This document shows, in pieces, positions 24,492 through 36,849 of a stretch of 64,000 nt of DNA (the first letter of the stretch is position 1; every line of letters begins with the position of its first letter). Both the position numbers and the translations under genes were made by a program. The notes beneath the pieces are model-generated. The model made no database searches. It was not told where the DNA came from and worked only from the letters and a program-made list of their open reading frames with translations. The DNA comes from Zygnema cylindricum (lineage: Eukaryota > Streptophyta > Zygnematophyceae > Zygnematales > Zygnemataceae): positions 126,001-190,000 of the forward strand of contig JBBHKE010001496.1 in the NCBI GenBank assembly GCA_037447655.1. Direction: 5' to 3'.

Positions 24492-24689
24492 GGCCGCAAG
24501 GAGAGACGGGAGAGATGAAAGTGATAGAAAATGCTACAACCGTGTTCTATGTAGAACTTCAAATTCCCGTATATAGGGCAAATGGAGTGGAGGTTACGGG
24601 AATTGGGAAATGTGATGAAATCCGGACGGCAGTTGTCGAGGGGGAAAGCGTCGGTTTTGTACATTCGTATCCGGGCGGTACTGTAGCTA

Positions 24690-24906
24690 CACCGTGTATC
24701 GCTTATTAGTGATAATGACTTTTTCGCCACTTAAAACATCTTTTCTCCGTACACTTTTGGCCGATTTTCAATTTAAGACCGTCAATCCAAAGATAAGAAT
24801 CTTACCATTCAATCGCAACCGTCAGATCTAGAAATCGACATGTGTGTATGGAGAATAGATGTTTAGAGAGACGAAAAAAACTTCAGCACTAATAGCGATT
24901 CACGGG
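24690..24906. mobile_element. MITE family A copy A4
   Basis: TIRs CACCGTGTATCGCTTATTAG and CTAATAGCGATTCACGG, TA flanks, and internal CGCCACTTAAAACATCTTTT. It lies 198 bp upstream of the PAN-like gene start, i.e. in its promoter region. Confidence 0.8.
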
Positions 24907-25325
24907 TACAGTACACGCCCGCCGGTTGTTTCCACGTGTCCCAATAAAAACGCGCTCCCAGTTGTTCGGATTCTGTTGAAACTGGCCAAAAAGCTTTCCT
25001 GTATCTGCTGAAGTGGCAGTTTAGCTTTTTGGCGGAATCTAAAAGTTCGCTCGGTCCCATGCAATGTTCCACGTCGACTTTATTGTTGCCGATGATTGAT
25101 CGTACAGTACGGTATTGTACTTTACAAGTGTGATGTGAGGTGTCGATGTGTGACTTACTGCGTCGTCCGTAATGATGTGGAACCGTCTCCGTCGCTCGGC
25201 ATTTTTTGCGTGAAAGTACATTCCGTACTGCGTGACTCTTGGAACTTTCGATGTTTTGAAACTTTTAGACGCAGTTGCGTATCTAGTTTTATTTACTGGG
25301 CGTTCACCTTTCAGCTGAAATGCTA

Positions 25326-25935
25326 CACCGCGAATCGTTATTAGTGTTAATGTTATTTTTGTCACTTAAAACATCTTTTCTCCGTACACGCATGTCCGTT
25401 TTTAGATCTGACGGTTGTGATTGAAAGGTGAAATTCTCAGCTTCCGATTGGCGGTCTCTATTTGAAAATCGGGCAAGTGTGTACGGAGGAAAGATGTTTT
25501 AAGTGGCGAACAAATTATTAACCCTAATAGCTAGTGTTGGGTATCGAGGACCACTTGCCGATATTCGATATGTACCGAATTTTAGGTACCCGATAATCGA
25601 TATATCGCTTCGATATATCGATTATCGAAATATCGCAATATATCGACGATATATCGAAAATGAAAATTTTATTTTATTTTTTTCAAACTCTGAGCTCAAT
25701 AGGGGAAATATCCGTACGATTTTCCGTACGTTTTTTTGTACAGTTTTTTGTACAGTTTTCCGTACTCTCACTGTACGGACAAGCAATTTTTGCGATATAT
25801 ATCGCGATAATTTATGTTGGTCCCGGTACGATATATCGAGGAATCTGTTCGATCGATATTCGATATATCGAATATCAAAATTATCGCGATATGAAACTAC
25901 CCGATACCCAACACTACTAATAGCGATACACGGTG
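25326..25935. mobile_element. MITE family A copy A5, interrupted by F2
   Basis: TIRs CACCGCGAATCGTTATTAGT and TAATAGCGATACACGGTG, TA at both sides. The right TIR is broken by a hAT-like insert at 25532-25916. Confidence 0.8.
25532..25916. mobile_element. hAT-like element F2 with perfect 8-bp target duplication
   Basis: Ends TAGTGTTGGGTATCG and CGATACCCAACACTA; target duplication CTAATAGC at 25524-25531 and 25917-25924. This octamer is the reverse complement of the F1 target GCTATTAG. Confidence 0.87.
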
Positions 25936-25942
25936 TACAGTA

Positions 25943-26445
25943 CACCGCGAATCGTAATTAGAGTAATTAAAAAATTAGAGTACAAAAACTAAAAAAAACA
26001 ATTAGAGTAATGAACTCTAATTTATGTGATAGAGTTGTTTCAACTATGAAGTTTACTCTAATTTATTTACGTACTCTAATTTGGCACGCTAATATCCCTC
26101 TACTGTAAATAAAATATTGGTACAGAATTTGGCAAAACGTACAGTTTATCGTCACTATGAAGTTTGCACTACGCCGTTTGTTAAAACGCAGTTACATGAT
26201 AACGGCCTGCATTAAATCATTATTTGTACTTTTTTACTTAATAAAGTACAATTTTGCACAGTCGGAGGTCGTCCGTACTCCACACTATTTAACACGAACC
26301 TATATTAGAATTAAAAACGCTAATTAAACTTTACCTTAAATATAATAATTGAAAAATTAGAATCAGTTACTCTATTTTATGTGATAGAGTGAAATTTGAG
26401 CGACCATTGAGTAATTTACTCTAATTAGTAATTACGATTCGCGGT
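25943..26445. mobile_element. MITE family B copy B3, shorter variant
   Basis: TIRs CACCGCGAATCGTAATTAG and TAATTACGATTCGCGGTG with TA flanks. Separated from A5 and from B2 only by the sequence TACAGTA on each side. Confidence 0.8.
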
Positions 26446-26452
26446 GTACAGT

Positions 26453-27066
26453 ACACCGCGAATCGTAATTAGAGTAAATTACTCTAATTCGGTCGCTCGA
26501 AATTTCGACTCTATGACATAAAATAGAGTAAATGATTCTAATTTTTTCATTATTCTAATTTAGGTAAGTCTAATTAGCGTAAAAAATTGTAATACAGGTT
26601 CTTTTTAAATAGTATGGAGTACGGACGACGTTCGACCGTGCAAAATTATACTTTTTAAAGTAAAAATATACAAATAATGATTTAATAGAATGGCGCTCGC
26701 ACGTGAAATCGCACTAAACGGAAAATCAACCACATCAAAAAAGCCATTCGTATAACTCTCGTCCGTCGACATCATCGTCGTCAGTGTGAACATTAACTGA
26801 CATTCAGCGCGACAAATAATACTAGCGTCATAATGACGTCGAAACTATACGGACTGACAGGTTTTGTACGTCTACGTAATTTAGTGTTCATAGTTTCAGC
26901 GCGGATGATTAATGTTGACATAACCCAATGTAGAGTACTTAAATAAATTAGAGTAAACTTCCTCTGTGAAAAAGTTCTATAACATAAATTAGAGTTCATT
27001 ACTCTAAGTGTTTTTTTTTGTTTTTTTACTCTAATTTTTTCATTTCTCTAATTACAATTCGCTATG
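26453..27066. mobile_element. MITE family B copy B2
   Basis: 614 bp, left TIR CACCGCGAATCGTAATTAG and decayed right end TAATTACAATTCGCTATG, TA flanks; collinear with B1. No coding capacity. Confidence 0.8.
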
Positions 27067-27266
27067 TACTTGTAGTTCAAGGAAAACACTTTTTTCAAGA
27101 TCTTTCAATTCTAACTTGGCGCAAATCATTAAATACATAAAAGTGCAGATATTGTACAATATCTATACGAATTGACGGCAGGGAACCAAAGAGCAACAAG
27201 CCAACAATTACCTTGGACTTTTCAAAAACTGTTAACATTCACGACGGACGCGGGCCTGACCGGCTC

Positions 27267-27744
27267 CAGAGGTCGCAAAAGTTTTAGATACCCGAAACCA
27301 ACAATTTTCTATTTTTCAAAATCCGAACACCCAATACCCGACCGGGTTATGTCACGCTCCTAAATTGGTACCCGTTACCCGATACGCGTTTACAAAAATA
27401 AAAGTTAACCAAAACTCGATTTCTCGCGACTACCCGTACCCGCTCGTACTCGAATAAGTACAAAATTACTGGTGCATCTCCCATATACCTTCCCGCTAGA
27501 CCAAGAGTACAAAGTACAATAATGTTGGATAGCGACAGTACAAAACCTTCAATTTTTTTCGTTTTTTGCGTACCTAGCCGTACCCATTTTTTTTTTTTTT
27601 GTGAAAAACCCGCCCGAATCTGGACGGCCCCAAATTTTGATACTCGAATCCGTTCCGGATCCAAAGCAGGCGGTCAGGTAACGGTCGGGTACGGATTCGG
27701 GTAAGGATTCGGGTACGAATTCGGGTACCCGATTGCGACCTCTG
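27267..27744. mobile_element. hAT-like element family J
   Basis: Terminal repeats CAGAGGTCGCAA and TTGCGACCTCTG; flanking octamers ACCGGCTC and ATCGGCTA agree at 6/8. The interior repeats CGGGTACCCG-like strings. The 105-aa minus-strand frame inside is not protein-like. Confidence 0.65.
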
Positions 27745-27930
27745 ATCGGCTATAAGCAAGCCCGTGTAACTGGAACGTAGAAACAGGGAAGTCTAGCGTA
27801 ACTCGACCGCTGTTGCGTTCAACACATAGATTCTATGTTCTAGTTGTAATTGCCCGCACTCTTAGCTTAATATTCTATGTAGCAGCTACACGTACAGTAC
27901 TGACGCGCCTACCGTAACTCGTTTTTTTTT

Positions 27931-28347
27931 GGGAATTGCTAATCGCAGTGACGATTTTTGCTGCGCGCAGGTAGTTGTCAGAAATTGTACATTTGAAGTA
28001 CAATTTTGTACAAGCTACCTACCTATAATTTCAGATCTGACGGTCAATCCGTCGAACAACTTTGACTCGCGGATTATTGTACCGGCGGTTAAAAAAGTGT
28101 CGCGCTTGCAAACGTCGACCGTCATAAAAAAAATAAAATTCACACGGCCGGCGCAGTTTTACTGTAACCAAACTGCGGCAGCCACATATAAATAAAATGG
28201 CTGCGCGCAGGTAGTTTATCACTTCACGTTAGCCGCAAAAATGAAATCAACTCGTTGTCACGTCCACCGTGGACGTGACGACGTGTCATTTTAGTTTCAT
28301 CGATATTTATACGCGGGTAGTCGGGTACGCATTTTTATTTTGTACTA
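27931..28347 (+). mobile_element. Repeat family C, uninterrupted copy C1
   Basis: Starts GGGAATTGCTAATCGCAG and ends near TACGCATTTTTATTTTGTAC. It contains GCTGCGCGCAGGTAGTT twice. It supplies the empty-site reference (GGTAGTTT) for insertions in C2 and C3. Non-coding. Confidence 0.7.
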
Positions 28348-28398
28348 CATATAAAAAGAAGCTTCTTTAAGTTTACAAGTTTTCCAAAGAAAACTTAC

Positions 28399-29372
28399 CT
28401 TGTCTCTCGAAACAACAACGGCTCCGACTCGTCCATTTCTCTTCCAACTACATCTCCCTCTCTCCCTCCCACTTTCACATCTTTTGGAGAATCCCCACTG
28501 CCCTCTCCTTCTTCTCTCCCTCTTGTCCATCCAAGAATATGGAATGCCCCTTCCATTGGTGAACTTAAAACATGATCTTGTCGATCTTCAATTCCGTTAC
28601 CAATAACGGAACGGTGACGTGACATGGAAATCGCCCGAGGTCTACAATTTGGTGATACTGCTGAGCTGGCACCTCCAGATTTTTCCATAATTATCGGAAG
28701 GGGAGACGATAGCATGGTAACATTTCCATCCATGTTTGTATTTGAATTTGTGTTTGTATTTGTATTTGGTGTGACATTTGTAGATAATAAATTTGGATAA
28801 GAAGATTCTTGACTCGAAATCGATGCTAAAATTTGATTGGAAAAATTATCAAAATTATGACAAAAAAGGTTTGATTTTGTGACATTTGAAGATAAAGATT
28901 GCGAATCTGGATACGAGTTTGAATCTGAAATTAGATTTGAATTCGCATTGGAATTTGAACTGGAACTTGAATTTGAATTTAAATTCAAATGTGCATTTAA
29001 ATTTAAATTTGCATTTGAATTTGAATTTGCATTTGAATTTAAATTTGGCTTTGAAATTGGGTCTGAAATTAAATCAAAATACGGAATCGGATCTAAATTG
29101 AGAAGGAAATTAGGTTTTGAAAAAGAGGATTCGTTTTCGACATTCCCGAGAATCGCCGATTCCGGAGATGAACCATGAATAGTGTGGATTTCAGAAAAAG
29201 ACAAAACAGGATCCGAGGTTGAACTACAAGTAGGAGAGCAGGTTGAAATAGGAGGGGGGGAAGAGGGAGAGAGAGAGGGAGAGGGAGAGGGAGAGGGAGA
29301 GGAATAATTTTTTTTTTTGGAGGACATTATTTCTAAATTTGAAGTTTCATGAAAAGTGGATAAAAATTTCAA
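28399..29372 (-). CDS. 5' exon of an unrecognised Ser/Asn-rich protein
   Basis: A 324-codon open frame that ends in a consensus donor (ACAAG then GTAAGT, phase 2). A second in-frame ATG at 29327 (MSSKKKNYSS) may be the real start. Order: Ser-Pro repeat, a Thr/Ser segment, a long Asn/Leu/Ser low-complexity region encoded by AAATTC-type hexamers (about 28920-29060), then a more complex C-terminal part with SMSRHRSVIGNG, DRQDHVLSSPMEGAFHILGW and DESEPLLF. The last part looks like genuine coding sequence; I do not recognise the family. Downstream exons were not found; repeat C1 lies just beyond. It may be a first exon of a larger gene, possibly a membrane protein given the ESEPLL-type acidic-dileucine-like motif (speculative). 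Confidence 0.5.
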
Positions 29373-29399
29373 ATTTGTAAAAGGATTGAAAGAAATTGG

Positions 29400-30022
29400 G
29401 GAGATAAAAAAAATGATTTTTCGTGAAAATAAACTGCAGAAACAAAAGAAAGGGACAAAAAAAAGGAAAAAAAATGGAAAAAAAAGAGAAAAAAAAGGCG
29501 GAGAGGTAAGCTAACAAACGAAAGATTCAATTCTATTATTTAGTCAAGAAAATAGTGTGGTTTTTTATTTTTTTTTGAGAGGGGGGGAGAGAGGGGGAGG
29601 ATAGAAATTTTAAATATAAATAAATAATTTGAGAATTTAAAAATCATTTGAGGGAAAATGATATATATGTTTTTTTATATGTCGTTGTAAACTCTTCGAA
29701 TTACAATAAAAAAGACTAATATATAATGGTATAAAAATAATAATAATAAAGAATACATAAAAATAATAATAACAGGTTAACATCAAATATTTGTTTTTTT
29801 TGTGATTTTTGGTTTTAATGGTTTTTAAACTTAAAAAAAAAAAAAAAAAAACAACAACAAAAACAACAACTGAAATTTATCATTTCAAAAAAAAAAAAAA
29901 TATAAATAAAAAATAAAAATAAAAAAAAGGGGGGGGGGGGAAAGCAAATAGAAATATCTTAAAAAATTTCAAAACCGAAAACTGAAAATAAAAAAAAAAA
30001 CAGATTCCAAAAAAATAAAAGG

Positions 30023-30057
<35 letters not shown>

Positions 30058-30780
30058 AATTGAAATTAACAATTCCAAAAAAAAAAAATATGTTGATGTC
30101 AAATGAAAACGTAAATAAAAATAAAAATTCAAAGTTAAATGTTTTATATTCGTTCTCAAATTGAAAAAGTTTTTTGAATTTCAATTCCAAATTTTAATTT
30201 TGACTAAAATTCTAAATGAAGGAATCTGAAGAAGCATTGGAAAAAAAATAAAATTACCTGGATGTGAGTTTCTTGAATAGAAATATTTTGGTCGGTCAGA
30301 CGCGAAAAAAAAAAGAGGAAAACAAAGAAAACATATATACATATATATTTTAAAAAATAAATAAAAGCTAATGATGATAATTTAGTGAAAAAAAAAAAAA
30401 AATCCTCCAAATTCTCCAATCTATGAGCAGAAAAAGATGAGAAAAACCACAATGAAAAAATCCTTCCAAAAAAAAAGAAACAAGGTACTAATCAGATATT
30501 ATATTTTAATATTAGAATAAAATAGACATATACCTATTACAAAAAAAAAACGCTGAAGGGAATTATATGTTAACATTAAAAAAAAATAAAAAAAAGACAG
30601 ACCGAGGAAAGACAAAAAGACAAAAACACAAAAGGTACAAGTACAATGCGTACGATTAAAATAATCGAGGATCAGCGTCACGTTTTTGTCGTTTTGCTTC
30701 GATTTCGCCCGCTTGACGCCCACAAATCAGAAGCGCGATTCAGAATCAGTATTATACAATTTTCCAAAGCGAAAAATAAA
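29400..30780. other. A-rich low-complexity stretch
   Basis: Poly-A and AAAAT-rich sequence upstream of the Ser/Asn-rich exon. A 38-base A run lies near 30018-30055 and a run of G near 29930. No gene recognised; Phe-rich minus-strand frames are artefacts. Confidence 0.6.
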
Positions 30781-30830
30781 AGTCAATATACTTTTTTCAC
30801 TTCCTAGTAGATCCACGGCGAACGACGGTA

Positions 30831-31050
30831 CACCGTGTATCGCTATTAGTGTGTTAATGTGTTTTTTGCCACTTAAAACATCTTTTCTCCGTACATACTT
30901 GTCGGATTGTAAATCTGACGGTTGCGATTGAAAGGTGTAATTCTCAACTTCCAATTGGCGGTTTCAAATTGAAAATCGGAAAAGTGTGTACGGAGAAAAG
31001 ATGTTTTAAGTTGGCGAAATAAATATTAGCACTAATTGCAATACACGTTG
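30831..31050. mobile_element. MITE family A copy A6
   Basis: Left TIR CACCGTGTATCGCTATTAGT after TA, inner CGTACATACTTGTC, decayed right end CTAATTGCAATACACGTTG. About 220 bp. Confidence 0.75.
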
Positions 31051-31900
31051 TGAGTACTGATTCTATCTACATACTAAATTTTCCGAGTATTGTTTTTTAA
31101 ATATGTTTCCCAAAATGGCCCTTACCAAAACAGTCGGCCGGCGCCAGATACTGATTCTGTTTTGAGCTGTGACTTCCGGCCTCCGAGGACAAAATATCCG
31201 TACATCCATCCAGTAGGACAACATTCTGGTGCAGCATGCCGAAGATGCCAATGTGTACGAAATGACGGAATACATTCCGGCAATGTTGACTTTCCATTTT
31301 CGTACCATAAAGTACAATCATTTTAGTCGGTTCTTAAACAGGTACTTGTACTATTCCACGCTATTTAGAGTCAATGAGTGAAAATTGACATGGCCGCAAT
31401 CTCGTGAAACAGTTTTCCCGCAATTATTTTCAACGCGTGGGCGATTACGTATCGCGCCGGTTAGCATCTTTTTGTCCTTTAAACAGTTTCTGAACAGAAA
31501 AAGTACACAGTTTGCCACCTGGATGGGAATTTGTGAAGTTTCAATCTGCCATCCCATCAAGTTCATAAATAGAGTGGGCCACAGCTTTACATTACCGGAC
31601 TAATAAAGTACGAACCAAAAGCACGGTCGTACTCACCGTACCACGGTTACGCTACAAGACAGAGAAGCTGTAGCGATGTACAGTGTACCGTACAAGGCGA
31701 TATTCCATGTGATCGGGCAAACGATTTAACGTTTAGGTCCCGACAACATAACAGATTCCAATATGTTCGCAATGGAAAACCTCTCTTACACGTAAAGTTT
31801 TTTATGCCACGTCAACAAATTTTCTACGTGCACACTTCGTGCAACTATCATTTGGAAACTGCCAATAGGGAGGTAAAGATCTCATTTCCTGCTCAACCAC
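31051..31900. other. No recognisable gene
   Basis: Short overlapping open frames on both strands without family resemblance. Nothing supportable. Confidence 0.4.
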
Positions 31901-33350
31901 TGCGTCGCGAGCACCTTCTTCCCCGTCGCAACGTTTTACCTTTGATGTTTTACCTTTTTATGTACTATAATGTAGCTCCATGATCCTCCCTCTACAAACC
32001 ACTACAGTAATTGTAATGCAATTTTAAGCGAGTTCCGACATGCCCCGTCTCCAACGGAGGTGACCCTCGGGGAGTTATTTATTCTAGCTCCCCAACGGAC
32101 TCCGAAGAGAATCACCTATTGTTTATCCAAGTTACGGTTCCCTTTTGATAACGATGCACAAAAATCATTGACCCGCCATAACAAGTTGTTTTAACCTTTT
32201 GTCAATTTTCATAACAACTTTTCAAACACATGATTTGGTCAAAGCTAATAAATATGTCGCATGGTGCTCTATAGGCCATCGGATGTCCCCCTCTTTTTTG
32301 GGATTTCGTATTTTTGCTATTGAAGAGGTTGATGTGGCTTTATGCTTCCCCGTCAGGACTCTTGAATATGTGAACCAATTTGTTAAGGATGCTTTGTTGG
32401 GTGACCTTGTCCACTATGAGGATCTTTCGAAATTCATCATTTACAAGTGGCATTCGTTGTCTTAACTTATACTTTGCACGACGCCCACAATACTTCCAAC
32501 GCACTTTATTGCAACCTCCTAACCCGTTTTCTCTACTGTAAGTGCCGACAACCGTCTCTTTACAATTTTAGATAAACTTTTCGATTGTGGTATTTTCTAT
32601 TGGCTCCAATAACTACATGTTCATAGGCAAGCTACTTTACGAGTCACTTTTGGAGCTCTCGATTTGGTTCTTATAGCCACCACAATACTAACAACTTACA
32701 TAAAGAGTTGGGATCTAGTGGCATTTATCATATCACGTTTTGTAACAAATTTGCCCCATTCGACCTTTAAGGTTAATAAGGGTTTGTTACCAGTTGAATA
32801 ACCGTGATAGCCCGTTTGTTCACTATACGTGTCGTAGCCTACGACCACGTCACTCGAGTTTATTCACTCGTCATTGAAATTCAAGTACAAGCGCAAAGGC
32901 ATATTGTCGATAAGGTAGCCATCGTTATAATAACAACTTTATTTAGACGCTCCTTTTGGTTGAGGCAGTGGCTCGACTACGCCTATGTTCGTGGTGAATA
33001 GTTTGATTTGGTTTGTTGTTAGACCAATTTTTCCTTGTTTCACTTGCTTGCCTTCTCCATAATGCATTTCTCCAATTCGTTTTAAGCTCGGCTTGCGCAC
33101 TTTGCTCTTAGAGAAACCCTACTCAATTTGTGTTAAACATACAATCTAATAAGGTATCTATTTGCCTTTCTGCTCGAACGGTGGGGATCGTACAACATAA
33201 CATGACATGGTTCAAGGACTCATAGTTGCTTTGGGAAGCAAAACATGGCACACACTTAAACGCATAGTCTTGCATATACTCTCGCTTAACTCTCAATCTA
33301 ATAGTGTTTACGACCCTCAAGTGCATGTTTTATTTTTTCACTTAGTATCT
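31900..33350 (-). mobile_element. Possible decayed retroelement, with a zf-RVT-like fragment
   Basis: Base composition differs from the flanks (more even, CDS-like). The minus frame at 33123-33326 contains FKCVPCFASQSNYESLNHVM followed by LCC, the C..C....E.L.H....C arrangement of the zinc-binding segment found after non-LTR reverse transcriptases. A second minus-strand piece near 32300 reads KKEGDIRWPI, faintly like an RT motif, but it lies in the wrong order relative to the zinc-like piece. The plus frame 32199-32465 (88 aa) is an alternative with no recognised family. Identification is weak. Confidence 0.3.
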
Positions 33351-33399
33351 TGAACAATAGGTGACAAAATTTTCACAAATCCCACAAATAGCCGTGATT

Positions 33400-33825
33400 T
33401 TTTGCCCCTTAGTCGCACGTGTGGAAAAAGTTTTACAAGTGTCTTGGACCTCCACCTTCCTTCACGGGTCATTTGCAAAAGTCTACGCCGTTTTCGCCTC
33501 TCCCCCTCACTCTCAAACTATCGGACCCCTCTCCATCTTATTATAATAAAACACAACAATATTATATAAGGTGAAATTATTAAAGCGATGTCTTGACTAT
33601 CTTTTTGGGGATAATTTGGTGATCGAGCGATAAACGGTCGAAAAACAAAATAGAGAAATCTTGGGAAAAAAATATAGAATTAAGGGCGTCGACGCTGTCA
33701 TAAGTAAACATGGCGTCACTATGTCACAAAATCCTAGACAACTTGCCTACAACGTCACAAAAAATAAGCGTTAACATTAAATCACCACAAAACTATACAG
33801 CGTTTAAGAATGTCACCAATTTAAG
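33400..33825. repeat. Dispersed repeat H, copy 3
   Basis: Shares CGCCTCTCCCC, GACGCTGTCATAAGTAAACA, TGGCGTCACTATGTCACAAA and GTCACCAATTTAAG with the copies at 10.4 and 11.3 kb. It is interrupted at 33826 by a hAT-like element; H sequence appears to resume near 34643. Confidence 0.5.
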
Positions 33826-34634
33826 CATAGTTGTTCAATTCGTGCGAATTTTCATTTTTGCCGACTATTATGTATTATTCGTGAGCTTTGAAAATTTCGT
33901 TAAAATTCGCATAGTACATACAGTACGGAAAACTTAACGGAACCCGTACGGGAAAATGTACGTAAGTTTACAAAAAGAGAAGTTGCACGGTTCGCATGCG
34001 GTAAGTTTGAATTTATGTACGACTGTCCTTTTATACAGAGGAGCTGCCATTAAAACTCCCCTACAAGGAAGTCGCCATTGCTGACGCCACAAAAGAGGCC
34101 ACTGAAATTGCCATTGAAATCGTTGTTGAAGCATTTACGAACCTCGACTCCACATAAGCAACCATGCGTAGACTCGAGGAGTAACGTGGGAGCACGTAAA
34201 GGCTCCAAACGGTGGGCTTCTTGGAGACTCTCAGAGAGATAGAGAGAAAAGGCCATGGCTGGCTGTCAAATAGTCTCAGACATACACAAAATATGACTTT
34301 GACAAAAAGGTGGTATTGGGTAGGATTATAATATGGCCCTACAGATTATTGTACCAGCCCGTATGGCGGTCCGTCCGTATCGAGTTGACGAAGAAGAGTC
34401 GATGCACACGTAAAGTGCGATAGCTATTTAAATATGTACAATTGGTGAGCTCTCATTTAGCGGAAAATGTACAAACTGTGGCACATGAAAAATTTAATTT
34501 TTGAAACATGTACGGAACAGTACGGATACATAATCGGGTACGCATTTTAACGATTTTTTAAAATCGTTAAATGCGAAATGCATGTATTATTCGCGCGTTC
34601 GTTTTGTGCGTACTTTACGATTTGAACAACTATG
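33826..34634. mobile_element. hAT-like element family I, copy I1
   Basis: Ends CATAGTTGTTCAA and TTGAACAACTATG. Flanking octamers AATTTAAG (33818-33825) and GATTTAAG (34635-34642) agree at 7/8. The interior includes a GC-richer block (GAAGTCGCCATTGCTGACGC) resembling the satellite at 6.2 kb, with no intact coding sequence. Confidence 0.7.
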
Positions 34635-34812
34635 GATTTAAGTGAACTTTTGTTTATGTACATTGGAACACGGAAAACGTATACATCGAATCTTCACTAG
34701 AAAAAACTAAGCTATATGGGGTACACAGCCCAACTTTGAATGGTCACAATTTTACATTTCAATTGTTCTTTGTACCCAGACAGTTTAACCATCGAGTTTT
34801 TGGAAATAAAAC

Positions 34813-35758
34813 ATGGGAATTGCTAATCGCAGAGACGATTTTTGCTGCGCGCAGGTGGTTGTCAGAAATTGTACATTTGAAGTACAATTTTGTACAAGCT
34901 ACGTACCTGTAATTTCAGATCTGACGGTCAATCCGTAGAACAGCTTTGACTGGCTGATTATTGTACCGACGGTTAAAAAAGTGTCGCGGTTGCAAACGTC
35001 GACCGTCATAAAAAAAATTAAAAATCACACAGCCGGCGCAGTTTTACTGTATCCAAACTGCGGCAGCCACATATAAATAAAATGGCTGCGCGCAGGTACA
35101 CCGCCAATCGCTATTAGCGTTGTGTACACTAATTCCGTCCCGCTTTTTTTATTTTTTATTCTCCATTAGTGTAGTTCATTCTATTTTTTTCTTTACTCTA
35201 TTTAGGGTTATTTTCAGTACGTTTTATCTTAAATAGAATGGTGTACGGTCAGTGTCAGACCGTACATAAGTGTACCTTTTTAAGTTAAAAAGTACAATAA
35301 AATTAGTTTAAGTAGCCACGGACGCATGAGAATGTGCGTCATAAAAAGGGGACAAACTAGGTCGTAAAAAATCCCGTTTGCACATATTCGTCCGACAGCC
35401 GCGTTTCGACCGTGTGAATGTACGATTTGTGTACGATTTGTCAGATTTTGTACGAAGACCTATATTAGCGTAATCATGTTGGCGACCGACATTTTTTTTT
35501 TCAAAGATCCAAATTACCATAATCAAACAATTAAAATGTATGATTTTTTCCAAAATTTCCAAATTCTTAAATAGCGTACACCACTGTAATTGGTTGTATA
35601 CGCTAAAGAAACCTTCACGCTAATAGCGATTGGCGGTGTAGTTTATCACTTCACGTTAGCCGCAAAAATGAAATCAACTCGTTGTCACGTCCACCGTGGA
35701 CGTGACGACGTGTCATTTTAGTTTCATCGATACTTATACGCGGGTAGTCGGGTACGAA
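34813..35758 (+). mobile_element. Repeat family C, copy C2, interrupted twice
   Basis: Collinear with C1 from GGGAATTGCTAATCGCAG to CGGGTACG. It is split at GGTA/GTTT by K1 and interrupted near its right end (GGGTACG) by hAT-like I2. Confidence 0.75.
35099..35638. mobile_element. MITE K1 (540 bp) at a TA of repeat C2
   Basis: TIRs CACCGCCAATCGCTATTAGC and GCTAATAGCGATTGGCGGTG with TA at 35097-35098 and 35639-35640. C1 carries the unoccupied site GGTAGTTT, giving direct evidence of TA duplication on insertion. Confidence 0.88.
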
Positions 35759-35759
35759 T

Positions 35760-36755
35760 CATAGTTGTTCAAAACGCATTTTACGCATGATTAGAACGTG
35801 CGTACAATACGTAGAAACTGTAGAGGTCGATTTAAAAAAATCGTAAAAAACGTTAATGAATTTTTTCCATACAAATCCGTACATGTTAAAAATATTGAAT
35901 TTAACATGTACCGCGGTTTGTACGCTTTCCGTCAAATGAGCGGTAAAAAAAAAATTGTATTAAAATAATTATCACACATTACTCACATCGTAACATCTAC
36001 ACCACCTAGTTACGGTCATTTATGTCAGCGAATAGTAGGGGCGTGCGTAGTAGGCCCAGGTTTAACTCTTGCGAAGCACTCATTTTTTGTCAAAATACAA
36101 TTGTCATTTTCGTTCACAAACAGGCAGCCATTGCCTTCTCTCTCTACCTCTCCGAGAGCATGCAACTTAAAAAAAACAAAGTACAGGCCATATGCATATG
36201 ACTTTTTCATCATTTAACATTGCACGACGTAATCTTGGAACTCTGGCATGGGCTGCTTTTTTGGAGGTCCGTGACTTCTTCGTCAATGGCTTCAACGGCA
36301 GTTTACTAACTTCTGTCGTGGCTTCGGTAATGGCGTTTTCCTTGAATTTTCGCTTTCAATTGTTGAAGTATTTATGGCGGCTTCTTTTCGAAAATTTAAA
36401 GAAGATGCCCTTACACATTTTGAGCTTACGGCGCTCAAATAGTGTGACGCCGCAACGTCTCTTTTTGGAAATGTCCGTAGACGTGACGATAAATTTACGT
36501 ATATTTTTGTGTACATTCTGATCAGTTTACTGAACAGACAGTACGCATACGTGCATCAAATCTTTTCCCCAATTTCCGTACAGTTTCCGTAAATATTCGT
36601 ACAGTTACCGTAATTTTTCTATAGGTTTCCGTAAATTTTCAGTTTCAGTTTACAGTAGATGTTTTTTTGCTATTTTTTGAAAAGTCGCGTAAAATAAGTA
36701 GAATTTGGAAAAAAGGAAAAAATTGCGCGTATTGAACAACTAGGGAACGCATTTT
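35760..36755. mobile_element. hAT-like element family I, copy I2, in repeat C2
   Basis: Left end CATAGTTGTTCAAAACGC, right end ATTGAACAACTAG. The neighbouring octamers GTACGAAT and GAACGCAT both approximate the empty site GTACGCAT seen in C1. The interior carries a GC-richer block like that in I1. Coding capacity is not convincing. Confidence 0.65.
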
Positions 36756-36849
36756 TATTTTGTACGAAGTTTATTTGGTTTCGTGCGAGTTTACATATGT
36801 TGTAAGTCGTCCTTTAATATGTGTCCAATTCAATGTAACGGTTCGCGAG

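Noticed and set aside
32199-32465. 88-residue plus-strand gene
   Set aside because: No recognised family; surrounding debris looks retroelement-derived, so I left it inside a low-confidence region.
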